Assembly: GCF_016583825.1 (NCBI RefSeq)
Contig: NZ_NRRV01000001.1
Span: forward strand, 171,983 to 235,982
Source: Thiohalocapsa halophila
GTDB taxonomy: Bacteria > Pseudomonadota > Gammaproteobacteria > Chromatiales > Chromatiaceae
Direction of reading: 5' to 3'
DNA: 64,000 bases
The notes under the pieces: generated by a model
What the model was told of the DNA's origin: nothing
The model's database searches: none
Seen by the model: the letters and a program-made list of their open reading frames with translations, nothing else
In this document: positions 26,115 through 36,007 of the stretch, in pieces
Layout of the letters: each line of letters opens with the position of its first letter
How positions within the stretch are numbered: position 1 is the stretch's first letter
Position numbers and translations under genes: made by a program

Positions 26115-27461
26115 ATGACCGATACCACCGACATCGACCTTGGCAGGATAGAGACCAAGCTCGCCTCGGCGCGCACCAAGCTGATCCTGGATAAGCCCTT
26201 CCTCGGCGCCCTGGTGCTGCGCCTGCCCATGCAGCCGGCGGGCGGCGACTGGTGCCCCACCACGGCGACGGACGCCAAGCGCTTCTACTACAACCCGAGC
26301 TACATCGACGCCCTGTCCCTGGACGAGACCCAGTTCATGCTCGCCCACGAGGCGCTGCACTGCGCGCTGTCGCACTTCGCCCGCCGCCAGCACCGGGTCA
26401 AGCACCGCTGGGACCTCGCCTGCGACTACGCCGTCAACCCCCTGCTGCTGGACGACGGCCTGAAGCCGCCGCCGAACGCCCTGGTGATGCCCATGTACAA
26501 GGGCATGACGGCGGAGGAGATCTACCCGCTGCTGGACGACAACGACCAGTCCGAGACCCTGGACACCCACGCCTACGACAGTGAATCGGAAGGCGGCCAG
26601 CAGGGCGAGCACAGCGACCTGGACGAGCGCGACATCCAGCAGCAGCAGCAATCTCGCAGCGAGCAGGGCGACGACGGCGAGGGCGGCGGCGCTGAGCCGA
26701 GAGCCGACGGCCGCGACGGCGGCAGTCCGCGCGGCGAGGCCAGCGACGCCGATCAGGGCGCAGCCGGCGCCGAGTCGCAGCCCGAGCCCGGCGATGATGG
26801 CGCCGACGCGCCGCCGCCGCTGACCCCGGACGAGCGCGAGACCCTGCAGGTGCAGTGGCAGCAGCGTATGGCCGGTGCCGCCCAGCAGGCCATGCAGGCG
26901 GGCAAGCTGCGCGGTGAGCTCAAGCGCATGATCGACCACCTGCTACAGCCACAGCTGCCGTGGCGCATGCTGCTCGCGCGCTACATGAACAGCATCAGCC
27001 GCGAGGACTACAGCTGGTCGCGTCCGTCGCGGCGCGAAGGCGACTTCATCATGCCCAGCCTGCGCAGCCACCAGCTGGACCTGGTGGTGGCCATCGACAC
27101 CTCTGGGTCCATCAAGGACGGCGAGATGCAGGAGTTCATCGATGAAGTGGACGCGCTCAAGGCCCAGGTCCGCGCCCGGGTCACCCTGCTGCCCTGCGAC
27201 GCGTCGCTCTGCGACGGCGCACCCTTCTACTTCGAGCCCTGGGAGCAGTTCCAGCGCCCGCAGCAGGTCGGCGGTGGCGGCGGCACCAGCTTCCGGCCCG
27301 TCTTCCAATGGGTGGAGCAGCAAGGACTCCGGCCCGATCTGCTCGTCTACTTCACCGATGCCGACGGCGCGTTTCCGGCGGACCAGCCCGCGTACCCGGT
27401 CATCTGGCTGGTCAAGGGCAAGAGCCAGGTGCCCTGGGGTCAGCGAATCCAACTGAACTGA
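26115..27461 (+). CDS. HExxH-containing vWA-domain protein (DUF2201-type putative metallopeptidase), MoxR partner
   Basis: 448 residues. The N-terminal domain carries HEALH (His 78, Glu 79, His 82), a zinc-protease-like motif typical of the DUF2201 N-terminal domain. A low-complexity acidic/Gln/Gly linker follows (about 150-260, with repeated Q, E, G and D). The C-terminal vWA-like domain has a MIDAS start VAIDTSGSI near 325 and FTDADGAF later. With the upstream MoxR ATPase it forms a two-gene chaperone-like module; the clients are unknown. The ATG at 26115 is chosen because upstream sequence is simple repeat. Confidence 0.85.
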   Translation: MTDTTDIDLGRIETKLASARTKLILDKPFLGALVLRLPMQPAGGDWCPTTATDAKRFYYNPSYIDALSLDETQFMLAHEALHCALSHFARRQHRVKHRWDLACDYAVNPLLLDDGLKPPPNALVMPMYKGMTAEEIYPLLDDNDQSETLDTHAYDSESEGGQQGEHSDLDERDIQQQQQSRSEQGDDGEGGGAEPRADGRDGGSPRGEASDADQGAAGAESQPEPGDDGADAPPPLTPDERETLQVQWQQRMAGAAQQAMQAGKLRGELKRMIDHLLQPQLPWRMLLARYMNSISREDYSWSRPSRREGDFIMPSLRSHQLDLVVAIDTSGSIKDGEMQEFIDEVDALKAQVRARVTLLPCDASLCDGAPFYFEPWEQFQRPQQVGGGGGTSFRPVFQWVEQQGLRPDLLVYFTDADGAFPADQPAYPVIWLVKGKSQVPWGQRIQLN

Positions 27462-27638
27462 AAGACTCGCCGGGCCCGCCCGGCAGCGCTCCGCGGCGGC
27501 GGGGCGACGGCGCTTCGCCCAGCGCTGCAACGCCGTGCCCGACGGCGGCACGCCGACTCTCGTACATTCGCGCGAAATTTGTGCGAAATTGCTCGGTCTC
27601 AGGTACAGAGCTAAGCCACAGCGAAACGCGCACGCCTC

Positions 27639-29123
27639 ATGTCCGCCTGCATGACCCAACCGCGGTGGCGGTTGTCCGCCGCCCTCGCCGGCTGCCTGCT
27701 GACGCTCGTCCTGCTGTCGGCGCCCGGGCAGAGCGGCGCCGACGCCCTGGACCTGCCCGACTTCGGCAGCAGTGCCGACACGGTCCTGTCGCGGGCCGAG
27801 CAGCGCGACCTGGGGCGCGAGTTCATGAAGTGGGTGCGCAAGTCGCTGGAGGTCAGCACGGACCCCCTGCTCACCGACTATGTCCAGGCGCTGGGCCACC
27901 GGCTGGTGCGTGCCAGCCGCGAGACCAGCGGGCGTTACGACTTCTTCGTCGTCGAGGACCCGCGCATCAACGCCTTCGCCGGTCCCTCGGGCAACATCGG
28001 CGTCAACGCAGGGCTGATCCTCTCCGCCGAGACCGAGTCGGAGCTCGCTGCGGTGCTGGCACACGAAATCGCGCACGTCAGCCAAAATCATTTGCTGCGG
28101 CGCTTCGCGGCGCAGAAGCAGATGACGGTCCCGGCCACGGCGCTGCTCATCGCCGCGGCGGTGCTCGGCGCCGCGGTAGACCCCCAGGCCGGGGCCGCCG
28201 CGCTCATGGGCGCCCAGGGCGCACTGGTGCAGCAGCAGATCAATTTCACTCGCACCAACGAAGAAGAAGCCGACCGCATCGGCATCGATACCCTGGCCCG
28301 GGCCGGGCACGATCCCTACGCCATGCCGGGCTTCTTCAAGAAGCTCACCCAAGCCAACCGCGTCTACGAGAGCGGCGCGCCCGAGCTGCTGCGCACGCAC
28401 CCGGTCACCTCGGACCGCATCGCCGATGCCCTGGCCCGCGCCGAGCGCTTCGGCCCCAACCAGAAGCCGGACAGTCTGCGCTTCCATCTCACCCGGGCAC
28501 ACCTGCGTGAGCAGAGCTACAACCGCGCCGAGCAGGCCATCGACCACTTTCGCGACACCCTCCGGAAGGACCGCTACCGTAACGAGACCGCCGAGCGCTA
28601 TGGCTATGCCCGCGCCCTGGCCCGCGCCGGCCGGCTGGATGCCGCGGCCAAGCAGCTGGCCCCGCTACTCGAGCAGCACCCGAGCCAGGTGGAATTCCTG
28701 GTGCTCCAGTCGCAGCTCGACCGGCGCCGCGGCGACGCGGACAAGGCCGTGCGCGACTTGAAGGGCACCGTGGGCCTGGCGCCGGGCAACTGGCCGCTGC
28801 AGCAAGCCTATGCAGAGGCGCTGCTGGACGCGGGTAAGCCCGCGGCCGCACTGGCGACGCTGGAGCGACTCATCGGCCTGCGCCCGGACATCGCGCCGGT
28901 GTACGGACTGATGGCCGACGCCGCCGGCAAGGCGGGTGAGCAAGCGGCGGCCATGCGCTGGCGAGCCGAGCTGCTGTTTCGCTCCGGCGATCTAAAGCCG
29001 GCCATCCGCCAGCTGGAGCTCGCGCTGCGCCAACCGGGGCTCGAATTCCACCAAGCCGCCAAGATCCAAGTACGCCTGGACGAGCTCCAGGCGGAGGAGC
29101 ATCGCCGCGAGGCCAAGCGTTAA
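27639..29123 (+). CDS. bepA: BepA/YfgC-like periplasmic M48 metalloprotease with TPR repeats
   Basis: A 494-residue secreted protein. A signal peptide (about 1-35) is followed by the M48 domain with zinc motif HEIAH (142-146) and a third ligand in NEEEADRIG, then a C-terminal tetratricopeptide region (about 275-490; YNRAEQAIDHF, RYGYARALARAGRLDAAAKQL and others). This matches BepA, which degrades or assists assembly of outer-membrane proteins such as LptD. Start could be M1 (27639) or M5 (27651). It is preceded by 177 bp of noncoding DNA. Confidence 0.9.
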   Translation: MSACMTQPRWRLSAALAGCLLTLVLLSAPGQSGADALDLPDFGSSADTVLSRAEQRDLGREFMKWVRKSLEVSTDPLLTDYVQALGHRLVRASRETSGRYDFFVVEDPRINAFAGPSGNIGVNAGLILSAETESELAAVLAHEIAHVSQNHLLRRFAAQKQMTVPATALLIAAAVLGAAVDPQAGAAALMGAQGALVQQQINFTRTNEEEADRIGIDTLARAGHDPYAMPGFFKKLTQANRVYESGAPELLRTHPVTSDRIADALARAERFGPNQKPDSLRFHLTRAHLREQSYNRAEQAIDHFRDTLRKDRYRNETAERYGYARALARAGRLDAAAKQLAPLLEQHPSQVEFLVLQSQLDRRRGDADKAVRDLKGTVGLAPGNWPLQQAYAEALLDAGKPAAALATLERLIGLRPDIAPVYGLMADAAGKAGEQAAAMRWRAELLFRSGDLKPAIRQLELALRQPGLEFHQAAKIQVRLDELQAEEHRREAKR

Positions 29124-29153
29124 GCCTTCTGGACCAAAACCCTGTTATCTTCG

Positions 29154-29173
29154 AAGTTTCAGCCGGGAAACTT
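29154..29173 (+). terminator. Possible weak terminator hairpin after bepA
   Basis: A 7-bp stem (aagtttc / gaaactt) around agccgg, followed by gctatttcccc, 30 bp after the bepA stop. The stem is short and the T-run weak, so termination is uncertain. Confidence 0.35.
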
Positions 29174-29199
29174 GCTATTTCCCCACCCCCTTGGATGCG

Positions 29200-29617
29200 C
29201 TATGCTGCTGAGCACGTCGACGAAGGCCCACTCCCGGCCGGAAGGTCCAACAGCCAAACGGCCCGTTCGGCCAGCTCCCGCAGCGCCCGGCTTAGCAGCG
29301 ACAGGCCCCATGGCACCAGCCCATCAGGGCGCCAGTCACAGCCCGGCGCAGTCATCAGGGCGAGGCGGCCTAGGGGTGCATCAGGCAAGAGGTCCCGAAG
29401 ACAGGGATCAGCGATCGGCGCGAGAAAACGACAAGACACCTGGAGGCCCGCAGTTGTACCCGTCGCGCTCCGCGCGCACCATCGCCGCATTCACCGCCGC
29501 GCGGGCAGCCGCTCCGGGCGAGACCCGAAAACGGCCATTGCGCGGGTACCTCTCCGCGTTGTCTGACAGGCCCTCCCGCAAAGCTTCTATCGTGCGCCCT
29601 GCACGCTCGGCCGGCAC
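29200..29617 (-). pseudogene. Possible frameshifted hypothetical gene opposite the soxYZ leader
   Basis: In the 673-bp stretch between bepA and soxY, the minus strand carries two overlapping frames with protein-like composition. The first (29617 to 29408) reads ERAGRTIEALREGLSDNAER..., then ERDGYNCGPPGVLSFSR. The second (ending at 29200) continues DPCLRDLLPDAPLGRLALMT..., then WLLDLPAG. Joined by one frameshift near 29410 they would give about 135 residues. No family is recognised and antisense composition could mislead, so this is tentative. The remainder of the stretch (29618-29796) looks like the soxYZ promoter region. Confidence 0.3.
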
Positions 29618-29796
29618 CGCTCACCGGCACGCCCACTGGGGCGAGCGGCCATTGCACGGCAGCACGACGAAGGGGCCGCGCATGCCGGTAAACGCCGATA
29701 CTGCGCAGACCTGACAAGACCGGCAGCGTGGGCTGCTGGCGCCGATCGAACGATCGACCCACCCGAACCAACCAAACGATCCAGAGGAGATTCCCA

Positions 29797-30270
29797 ATGA
29801 TCGATGCAAAGCGCAGAACCCTGCTCAAGGGCTCCCTTGGTGCCGGCGCCGTCGGCGTCGCAGTGGGTGCCGGACTGCTCACGCCCCGCGCCGTGCTCGC
29901 CAATTGGCCCGAGGCGGCGTTCAAGGCCGAGGATCAGTCCACGGCGCTGAATGACCTGCTCGGCTCCGACACCATCGAGGACAGCGACAAGGTCAAGATC
30001 AAAGCCCCGGACATCGCCGAGAACGGCGCCGTCGTGCCGGTCACCGTCGAGGGTGAGGTGGACGGCGCCAAGTCCATTTCCATCTTCGCGGCCGGCAACA
30101 ACACGCCGCTCATCGCCTCCTTCGAGATGAGCGAGAACTCGGTGCCCTTCGTGTCCACCCGCATCAAGATGGCCAAGACGGCCGACGTCGTGGCGGTGGT
30201 CCAGACTCCCGACGGCCTGCTCGGCGCCGCCAAGCCGGTCAAGGTCACCATCGGCGGCTGCGGCGGCTGA
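29797..30270 (+). CDS. soxY: SoxY, covalent sulfur-carrier subunit
   Basis: A 157-residue protein with a twin-arginine signal (KRRTLLKG followed by a hydrophobic Ala/Gly stretch, cleavage expected after AVLA), exported folded with SoxZ. The mature domain ends in IGGCGG, the swinging arm whose Cys 155 carries the sulfur intermediates during thiosulfate/sulfide oxidation. AGAGGAGA precedes the ATG at 29797. soxZ follows after a 112-bp gap. A separate soxYZ pair away from soxXAB is usual in Chromatiaceae that store sulfur globules. No other sox gene is in the window. Confidence 0.95.
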   Translation: MIDAKRRTLLKGSLGAGAVGVAVGAGLLTPRAVLANWPEAAFKAEDQSTALNDLLGSDTIEDSDKVKIKAPDIAENGAVVPVTVEGEVDGAKSISIFAAGNNTPLIASFEMSENSVPFVSTRIKMAKTADVVAVVQTPDGLLGAAKPVKVTIGGCGG

Positions 30271-30382
30271 TGTCCGACGCCTGGGGAGCCGAGCGCCAGA
30301 CGCTTCGGCCCGGCGTGAGCATCCAGCCCAGCCAGCGATCGCGACCGACCACCGACGGCAACAGCTTTTGAGGTAAACCAAC

Positions 30383-30694
30383 ATGTCCGATATCAAGATC
30401 CGCGCCAAGAGCAGCAACGGCGTCACCACCGTCAAGTCCCTGATGAGCCATGTCATGGAGACCGGCCTGCGCAAGGACAAGGAAACCGGCGACCCCATCC
30501 CAGCCCACTTCATTCAGGAAGTCACGGCCAAGTGGAAGGACGATGTGGTGATGACCGCCCTGTGGAGCGGCGGCGTCTCCAAGAATCCCTACCTGTCGTT
30601 CAAGTTCAACGGCGGCGAGCCTGGTGATCCGATCGAGATCACCTGGGTCGACAACCAGGGCAACAGCGAGACCGGCACCGCCGAGATCAGCTGA
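30383..30694 (+). CDS. soxZ: SoxZ, partner of the SoxY sulfur carrier
   Basis: A 103-residue beta-sandwich protein without a signal peptide, exported by riding with Tat-dependent SoxY. The family signature is seen as DIKIRAKSSNGVTTVKSLMSH...METGLRKDKETGDPIPAHFI, and SGGVSKNPYLSFKFNGGEPGDPIEITWVDN. A GAGG ribosome-binding sequence precedes the ATG. The gap from soxY is longer than usual but shows no terminator, and a strong terminator follows soxZ. Confidence 0.95.
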   Translation: MSDIKIRAKSSNGVTTVKSLMSHVMETGLRKDKETGDPIPAHFIQEVTAKWKDDVVMTALWSGGVSKNPYLSFKFNGGEPGDPIEITWVDNQGNSETGTAEIS

Positions 30695-30742
30695 CGCCGA
30701 CCGGATTCGGCTGACGCCAAATCCGGACCATCGGCAGCCGCC

Positions 30743-30784
30743 AAAAACCGCCGCCGGCCCTCGGGCCGGCGGCGGTTTTTTTTT
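30743..30784. terminator. Strong Rho-independent terminator after soxZ
   Basis: A 12-13 bp GC stem (ccgccgccggcc / ggccggcggcgg) with a tight tetraloop, followed by nine T and preceded by five A. It can terminate soxYZ from the left and, through the A-tract on the other strand, the convergent HAD gene from the right. Confidence 0.92.
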
Positions 30785-30829
30785 GGGCCGGTAGGCGATG
30801 TCGGCGGCTTTGACAGCCGGTCCGAGCCT

Positions 30830-31516
30830 TCAGTCGGCATCCAGTCCCAGGGCGTGCAGGACCCGCCAGGACAGCTCATCCGGCGTGCGGGAGATGACCT
30901 CCGCCGGAATCTCGTGCTTGAGGTGCAGCCGGTCGAAGTCCTCGAAGCCGTAGGACACCATGAAGGGGTGCATGCCGGTATTGACCGCTGCACGGAAGTC
31001 CTTCGCCTCGTCGCCGCAGGCAAAGGCGCGGGCGGGGTTGACTTCGAGCTCCTCCCGGGTGCGCCGGAAATACGGCAGCTTGTCCTCGGACAACGGCAGA
31101 TGCACCAGGAAATCCAGCAGATCCGGCTCGATGCCGTGGCGGTCGAAAAGCCGGGTCAGAGTCTCCACCGGATTATTGGTGATGTTACGCGTGACGATGC
31201 CGACCTTGATGTCCGGCTCGGCGGCGATGCGGCGGATCAGGCGCTCCATGCCCTCGAACATGCTCGCCTCCTCGCGGTAGACCTCCGTCAGTGTCTCCAC
31301 CACCTTGGCGCGGGTGCCGCGGCCGAGCTGTTGGCGCAGGTTCTGCGGCATCTCCTTGAGGCCGCCCAAATACTTGAAGATGTTACGACGCTTCTGGAAA
31401 CGGGCGAGCGGACCGATGTCCATGCCGTGGTGGGCGAAGGTCTTCTCGATAGCCTTGAAGGCGTCGATGGTGGTGCCGTCGGCGTCGAGGATCAGCAGAC
31501 GGTCATTGGTATACAT
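30830..31516 (-). CDS. HAD-superfamily hydrolase
   Basis: A 228-residue protein with HAD motif I LILDADGTTID (nucleophile Asp 11 and acid/base Asp 13), motif II in VGIVTRN, a lysine in EDKLPYFRR, and motif III ARAFACGDEAKDFRAA. An alpha-helical cap lies between motifs I and II. Substrate unknown, probably a small phosphate ester. The frame extends upstream, but the ATG at 31514-31516 (MYTNDRLLILDADGT) places motif I at the usual distance. It converges on soxYZ across the shared terminator. Confidence 0.8.
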   Translation of the reverse strand: MYTNDRLLILDADGTTIDAFKAIEKTFAHHGMDIGPLARFQKRRNIFKYLGGLKEMPQNLRQQLGRGTRAKVVETLTEVYREEASMFEGMERLIRRIAAEPDIKVGIVTRNITNNPVETLTRLFDRHGIEPDLLDFLVHLPLSEDKLPYFRRTREELEVNPARAFACGDEAKDFRAAVNTGMHPFMVSYGFEDFDRLHLKHEIPAEVISRTPDELSWRVLHALGLDAD

Positions 31517-31695
31517 GGCGCATGCGTCAACCGGGCGCAACGCGCAGCCGCGGCCCGGGTGCCGGGCCGCCGGCGGCACTGCTGAGTTCTGGGCAAACCC
31601 TGTGGATTTTCGCACATTGCGGGCACCCTGGAGCAGCAGAACACGCCGAGGCGCACCAGACGAGGGCATGGGGCAGGGCCGCGTTGGCGCGGGGC

Positions 31696-32106
31696 TCAGA
31701 ACAAACGCCGGCGCAGCAAGTAGAGGGAGAGTCCGGCGGCGAGAGCCACCGCCGCGGCGCGCACCAGCGGATGGCGACCGATGGCCGCAGCGCGAGCCGA
31801 GAGCCCCCGCTCTGCTGCCGGCCCTGCGGGCGTGGACGCCGCCGCGGCCTCTCGGTGATGAGGCGCTGCCGACGTTGCGCTGGTCTCCGATTCCGGCGGC
31901 GGCGCCGGGCGATGCGCCTGCCAAGGGGCGGCGGCTGGGCGCCCTGTCGCGCCTTTTGCCGGCGCTTGCCCCTGCCCCGCATTGGGCTCACCCGCCGACC
32001 TCGACTGCCCAGCGGCGGCCTGCGTGTCGAAGCCATGCGGCGGCGCAGACTTGCTGCGCTGCTTGGGATCCAGACTCAGCTTGGCGCGTTTGGCCGTCAT
32101 CGGCAT
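31696..32106 (-). CDS. Hypothetical protein with low-complexity linker and C-terminal membrane helix
   Basis: 136 residues (MPMTAKRAKLSLDPKQRS... or from M3 at 32100). The basic N-terminus with KRAKLSLDPKQ is followed by a long Ala/Pro/Ser-rich disordered stretch and ends in a hydrophobic segment (VRAAAVALAAGLSLYLL) with RRRLF. It lies 48 bp downstream of the parA-like gene on the same strand, so it may be the partner of that ATPase, for instance a membrane- or nucleoid-associated cargo adaptor. That is only inferred from position. Confidence 0.5.
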   Translation of the reverse strand: MPMTAKRAKLSLDPKQRSKSAPPHGFDTQAAAGQSRSAGEPNAGQGQAPAKGATGRPAAAPWQAHRPAPPPESETSATSAAPHHREAAAASTPAGPAAERGLSARAAAIGRHPLVRAAAVALAAGLSLYLLRRRLF

Positions 32107-32154
32107 GACCTCGTGGTGCCGGCGGCAATGCACGGATTGCCGGGCTAAGCTCGA

Positions 32155-32784
32155 TTACACCACCTGCGCGAGCGCCCGCCACAGCGCGTCGACCTCGGCG
32201 GCAGCCTTGCCCTGGGCCTCGAACTCCACCACGGCGCGGCCGTCGATGAGCGCATGGCTGAAGGCGGCGCGCTGGCTCAGGGCTACCGGGCACACCGGCG
32301 CCGGATAGGCGGTGAGTGCCTCCCGGGCTTCGGCCACCAGGCGCGGCTCCCGCGCCCGGGTGCGCGGCGGACAGGCGTTCAGCACGATCTGCGCCGGCAC
32401 CTTGAGATCCGCCACCAGCGCCGTGGTGATGCCGATGGCATCCAGATCCAGGATTGCAGGGCGGGTCGGAATCACCACCGCATCGGAGCACTCGGCACAG
32501 GCGCGCGACTGCTCGGAGCTGTGCGGCGCGGTGTCGACGATCACCCAATCGAAGCCGCGCCCCGCTGCCTGCTCCAGGATGCCAGACAACTCGGTGCCCT
32601 GCCCTTGCACCAGCGCCGGCTCCGCGGCCGCACGGCGCTGCCACCACGCGCCGGCGCTGCCCTGAGGGTCCGTGTCCACCAACAAGACCCGGTGGCCGGC
32701 GCGCTGAGCCTGCACCGCCAGGTGGATGGCGAGGGTCGTCTTGCCGGTGCCGCCCTTCTGCGCGATCAGACTCAGCGTCTTCAT
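32155..32784 (-). CDS. ParA/MinD-family partition-type ATPase
   Basis: A 209-residue P-loop ATPase with the deviant Walker A KGGTGKTT at 10-17 (signature lysine present), LLVDTDPQGSAGAW as A-prime, and DWVIVDTAPH as Walker B. It lacks an N-terminal DNA-binding domain, as in short ParA homologues that position protein complexes or segregate small replicons. No parB follows; the gene after it encodes a basic protein with a terminal membrane helix. The start ATG (MKTLSLIAQKGG) is standard. Confidence 0.88.
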   Translation of the reverse strand: MKTLSLIAQKGGTGKTTLAIHLAVQAQRAGHRVLLVDTDPQGSAGAWWQRRAAAEPALVQGQGTELSGILEQAAGRGFDWVIVDTAPHSSEQSRACAECSDAVVIPTRPAILDLDAIGITTALVADLKVPAQIVLNACPPRTRAREPRLVAEAREALTAYPAPVCPVALSQRAAFSHALIDGRAVVEFEAQGKAAAEVDALWRALAQVV

Positions 32785-33083
32785 GGGTCGAAGTATCAGC
32801 CAGCAATCGCCGCCTGTCGAGGCAGGACGACGGGCTCGGCGTACGGCTGGCCACCGCCTGGGGCCGGGCAGGCCCGCGGGACCGACCAGGACGGCTTAAT
32901 GCGTACATTGGTCGGGAATTTACCGCCAAGCGACGCGAAATCCATTGAACCCTCGCAGCTTGGGCACAATGAGCCGATCGCCGGCGCGGCGGTCCGTGCC
33001 GCGAACAAAAAACCCCGAACGGGCTGGCAGCTCACAGCCGCCCAAGCCGTCGTTTCCGGACGACTCACTGAGGAATCCACGCG

Positions 33084-33833
33084 ATGACCCTGATGAAGCG
33101 ATCCGTCGCCGAGCTGATCGGCACTTTCTGGCTGGTCCTCGGCGGCTGTGGCAGCGCCGTGCTCGCCGCCGGCTTCCCCGAAGTGGGCATCGGCCTGCTC
33201 GGCGTCTCCTTCGCCTTCGGCCTCACGGTGCTGACCATGGTGTACGGCATCGGCCACATCTCCGGGTGCCACCTGAACCCGGCCGTGTCCGTCGGGCTCG
33301 CGGTAGGCGGGCGCTTTGCCTGGTCGGACCTGCCGGCCTATGTCATCGCTCAGGTCGGCGGCGCAACCCTGGCGGCATTCCTGATTTGGTACATCGCCGC
33401 CGGCGCACCGGAGTTCGCGCTGAGCGCCAATGCCCTGGCGGTGAACGGCTATGGTCCGCTGTCGCCCGGCGGCTACTCCCTCGCCGCCGGCTTCGTCACC
33501 GAAGTGGTGCTGACCATGATGTTCCTGCTCATCATCCTGGGCGCGACGGACAAGCGCGCGCCGGCGGTCTCCGCCGGCATCGCCATCGGCCTGGCGCTGA
33601 CGCTGATCCACCTCATCAGCATCCCGGTGACCAATACCTCCGTGAACCCGGCCCGCAGCACCGGGCCGGCCATCGCACTGATGACAGGCGGCTACGGCCA
33701 GGCCATGGGCCAGCTTTGGCTGTTCTGGGTGGCGCCCATCATCGGCGCCGGCCTGGCCGGGGTGATCTACAACCTGTTCGCCGTCGCCGACGAGCCGACG
33801 GAGATCGAGAAGCTGGGCGGCAAGGTGGCCTGA
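33084..33833 (+). CDS. aqpZ: Aquaporin Z
   Basis: A 249-residue inner-membrane water channel with six membrane helices and the two NPA half-helices: [12 protein letters not shown] and [11 protein letters not shown], the latter followed by the selectivity-filter Arg. [21 protein letters not shown] at the start is typical of AqpZ. A GAGGAA sequence precedes the ATG. The gene is separated from the divergent parA by 299 bp, in which nothing else was recognised. Confidence 0.95.
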   Translation: MTLMKRSVAELIGTFWLVLGGCGSAVLAAGFPEVGIGLLGVSFAFGLTVLTMVYGIGHISGCHLNPAVSVGLAVGGRFAWSDLPAYVIAQVGGATLAAFLIWYIAAGAPEFALSANALAVNGYGPLSPGGYSLAAGFVTEVVLTMMFLLIILGATDKRAPAVSAGIAIGLALTLIHLISIPVTNTSVNPARSTGPAIALMTGGYGQAMGQLWLFWVAPIIGAGLAGVIYNLFAVADEPTEIEKLGGKVA

Positions 33834-33851
33834 GGCCGGAGGCCGGAGGCC
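33833..33851. repeat. Short heptanucleotide tandem repeat after aqpZ
   Basis: aggccgg repeated 2.7 times, starting at the last base of the aqpZ stop codon. It resembles one arm of the heptamer elements at 25993 and 51316, but no complementary array is visible nearby. Confidence 0.55.
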
Positions 33852-33977
33852 AAGTGGCACAGGATCGGCGCGCCGCCCGGAGCACCGACGCCGGGCGAAT
33901 GCTCAGGGACACGCTGCACAGTGCCGCGCAGGCGGTGCTGTTCTTCACAGGCCCAGTGGCTCGCATGCCACGCAGGA

Positions 33978-34000
33978 TCGCGGCAGGGATGCCGCTCCCA
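33978..34000 (-). repeat. REP-like palindromic repeat
   Basis: One copy of the dispersed repeat (on this strand tcgcggcagggatgccgctccca), the reverse complement of the copies at 35908 and 37611. It lies in the 261-bp gap after aqpZ, where no gene is seen. Confidence 0.75.
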
Positions 34001-34094
34001 AGGCCGCGGCACAGACCCTTAGCGTCCTTCTCTATTTCGAACGGCTTTTCGTCGTGGTCATCGTGTCCTTCATGGTGCCATCCTCGTTCTGGGC

Positions 34095-34682
34095 TCAGTC
34101 GCCTGCGCTCGCCGGTGCCCGGGTCAGACCCTCGATGAAGCCGACGAAGGCCGGTCGCTGCGCCGCCACCAGCGCCGCAGGCCCGTGCAGCTGGGGATAG
34201 AGCTTGCCCTCGGGCGTCTCGACGATGCCCGCGAGCAGCATCCGGTCCGCCAGCGCATCCCCGGACGGCCCCATGCCGACGCCGCGGGCATAGCTGCCGC
34301 GCAGGCTCACCAGAGTCGCCGCGAAGTCGTCGCCCAGCCGAGTGCTCAGCTCGGTGATCTCGGGCTCCACGGACCCGCCGTCGGGGCCCGTGAACTGGGA
34401 CTGCCAGCGCTCCACGTTCGCCTCCACGCTGCCGCCCTGCGTTGGACCGAAGTAGTAGACGACCATCTCCGCGCCGTCGCCGTCGCCCGCGACGGGCACC
34501 GCGAACTGCGCCAGGCGCATGTTGCTCTCGGGCTGCTGGGCCTGCCAATCCGCCGGCACACTCGAGTGCATGCCGAGCAGCTCCACGGGCTGGGTGTCGG
34601 TGGTGTCACCGGCAAAGGCCCACGGGGCGAAGACGCCGAGCAGCAGGAAGGCGGCGGTGATGAACAGGCGACGGCGGGGCAT
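34095..34682 (-). CDS. Exported hypothetical protein
   Basis: A 195-residue protein with a signal peptide (MPRRRLFITAAFLLLGVFAPWAFA) and a mature domain with beta-rich composition (ELLGMHSSVPADWQAQQPES, MRLAQFAVP, AEMVVYYFGPTQGG, VEANVERWQSQF). This pattern is seen in periplasmic proteins of unknown function found next to secreted enzymes. No catalytic motif was recognised. It is divergent from hemF across 183 bp. Confidence 0.65.
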   Translation of the reverse strand: MPRRRLFITAAFLLLGVFAPWAFAGDTTDTQPVELLGMHSSVPADWQAQQPESNMRLAQFAVPVAGDGDGAEMVVYYFGPTQGGSVEANVERWQSQFTGPDGGSVEPEITELSTRLGDDFAATLVSLRGSYARGVGMGPSGDALADRMLLAGIVETPEGKLYPQLHGPAALVAAQRPAFVGFIEGLTRAPASAGD

Positions 34683-34712
34683 GATGCACCTCGGTGGGCA
34701 GGCGGCGTGTGA

Positions 34713-35807
<1,095 letters not shown>

Positions 35808-35907
35808 GGTAGGCGAAGCGACAGCTTGCGCACCAACCGCGGTAAGCGCCACCGCGGCCCCTACCGATTTCGGTCTCATGCAACGAAGGCAACGGCCAGC
35901 AGCGTGT

Positions 35908-35979
35908 TGTGGGAGCGGCATCCCTGCCGCGATGCGCCGCGCTCGGGCATCGAGTCGCGCCAGGGATGGCGCTCCCACA
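35908..35979. repeat. REP-like doublet (inverted pair)
   Basis: A forward copy (35908-35932, core gtgggagcggcatccctgcc) and an inverted copy (35955-35979, core ggatggcgctcccaca) separated by 22 bp, in the 200-bp gap between the convergent hemF and apbE genes. Such head-to-head REP pairs are typical of BIME-type elements. Confidence 0.85.
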
Positions 35980-36007
35980 GCGCCCAGGGCCGGCTGCGGC
36001 GGAGCGA

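Noticed and set aside
26073..26939. A 288-codon minus-strand frame opposite the vWA gene.
   Set aside because: Shadow of a strongly supported coding region; composed of Val/Leu/Gly runs typical of antisense reading.
26943..28547. A 534-codon minus-strand frame opposite the vWA and bepA genes.
   Set aside because: It spans two verified plus-strand genes and the gap between them, and has no recognisable domain.
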